Of a stretch of 64,000 nt of DNA, positions 63,801 through 64,000 are shown one piece after another. The notes under the pieces are model-generated. The model did not search any database. It was not told where the DNA came from and worked only from the letters and a program-made list of their open reading frames with translations. The position numbers were made by a program, and so were the translations under genes. The stretch covers positions 35,279,583 to 35,343,582 of the forward strand of contig NC_086253.1 of NCBI RefSeq assembly GCF_021018805.1, read 5' to 3'. This DNA is from Prinia subflava (Eukaryota; Chordata; Aves; Passeriformes; Cisticolidae). Position 1 is the stretch's first letter. Each line of letters begins with the position of its first letter.

Positions 63801-64000
63801 TGTTCCCCTCTAGGTAAGTAATTGCAGTTTATTAGAGGAGACCTATTTACTTATTTCTATCAGGAGATAGAGTGGGATCAACATAGTAATGTATAGTTTA
63901 TTGAAGGTTAAACTGCCTATCAATTGTTTATGTGTTTTTTGTTCTTTTTTTTCTCCACCAGCCTTCTGTGACATGGGGCAGTATGAGCTTTATTTTCGTG
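60881..64000. other. AT-rich stretch without recognisable gene
   Basis: No exon or transposon recognised. A 97-codon minus-strand frame at 61.07-61.37 kb lies in a slightly GC-richer patch and has a balanced residue mix, but I recognise no family and see no splice support. A perfect 15-bp tandem duplication (last base differing) is at 62,239-62,268. Confidence 0.5.

Noticed and set aside
1..64000. CRISPR arrays, bacterial operons, tRNA or rRNA genes
   Set aside because: No regularly spaced repeats, no ribosome-binding-site-led gene runs, and no cloverleaf or rRNA sequence recognised; the repeats are vertebrate.

Overview
The window looks like AT-rich, gene-poor nuclear DNA from a bird. The main evidence is the repeats: several copies of the CR1 LINE, three of them ending in or near the avian tail built on ATTCTATGA, and long terminal repeats (LTRs) of endogenous retroviruses. 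One short fragment and one 1.3 kb LTR resemble songbird LTRs that I know, so a passerine is the best guess, but I cannot prove the order or species. I recognise no protein-coding exon. Apart from degenerate LINE reverse-transcriptase remnants, the longer open frames are low-complexity or GC-rich shadows, or unrecognised.

Layout. 1-28.7 kb is AT-rich DNA with repeats: a CR1 interrupted by another CR1 (1.59-2.36 kb), a minus-strand solo LTR with a 4-bp target duplication (3.70-4.44 kb), a plus-strand 1,317-bp solo LTR with a perfect 5-bp duplication (11.34-12.65 kb), a minus-strand 536-bp solo LTR with a 6-bp duplication carrying one mismatch (21.46-22.00 kb), and a 103-bp LTR piece between 20-bp direct repeats (23.86-23.96 kb). 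At 28.68-30.65 kb there is one strong CpG island, the only obvious promoter. It holds a consensus splice donor on the minus strand at 29,650/29,651, an inverted CCAAT box at 29,955, and a pyrimidine block of about 100 bp at 29,984-30,081. The simplest reading is the untranslated first exon of a minus-strand gene whose first intron fills the left part of the window. A divergent plus-strand transcript is possible.

30.65-64 kb is again AT-rich: two CR1 copies in opposite orientation (34.11-34.44 and 34.85-35.83 kb), a long AT microsatellite (36.8 kb), a possible LTR remnant (46.43-46.76 kb), a decayed LINE reverse-transcriptase fragment of a non-CR1 family (46.96-47.78 kb), a possible hAT transposon end (49.35 kb), a compact 324-bp solo LTR with perfect 6-bp duplication and alpharetrovirus-like layout (56.87-57.20 kb), a CR1 tail (60.48-60.63 kb) and a block of almost pure A and C (60.74-60.88 kb).

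There is no operon, CRISPR array or recognisable new coding system. The main points of interest are the nested CR1, the LTRs defined to the base by their target duplications, and the promoter of an unidentified gene.
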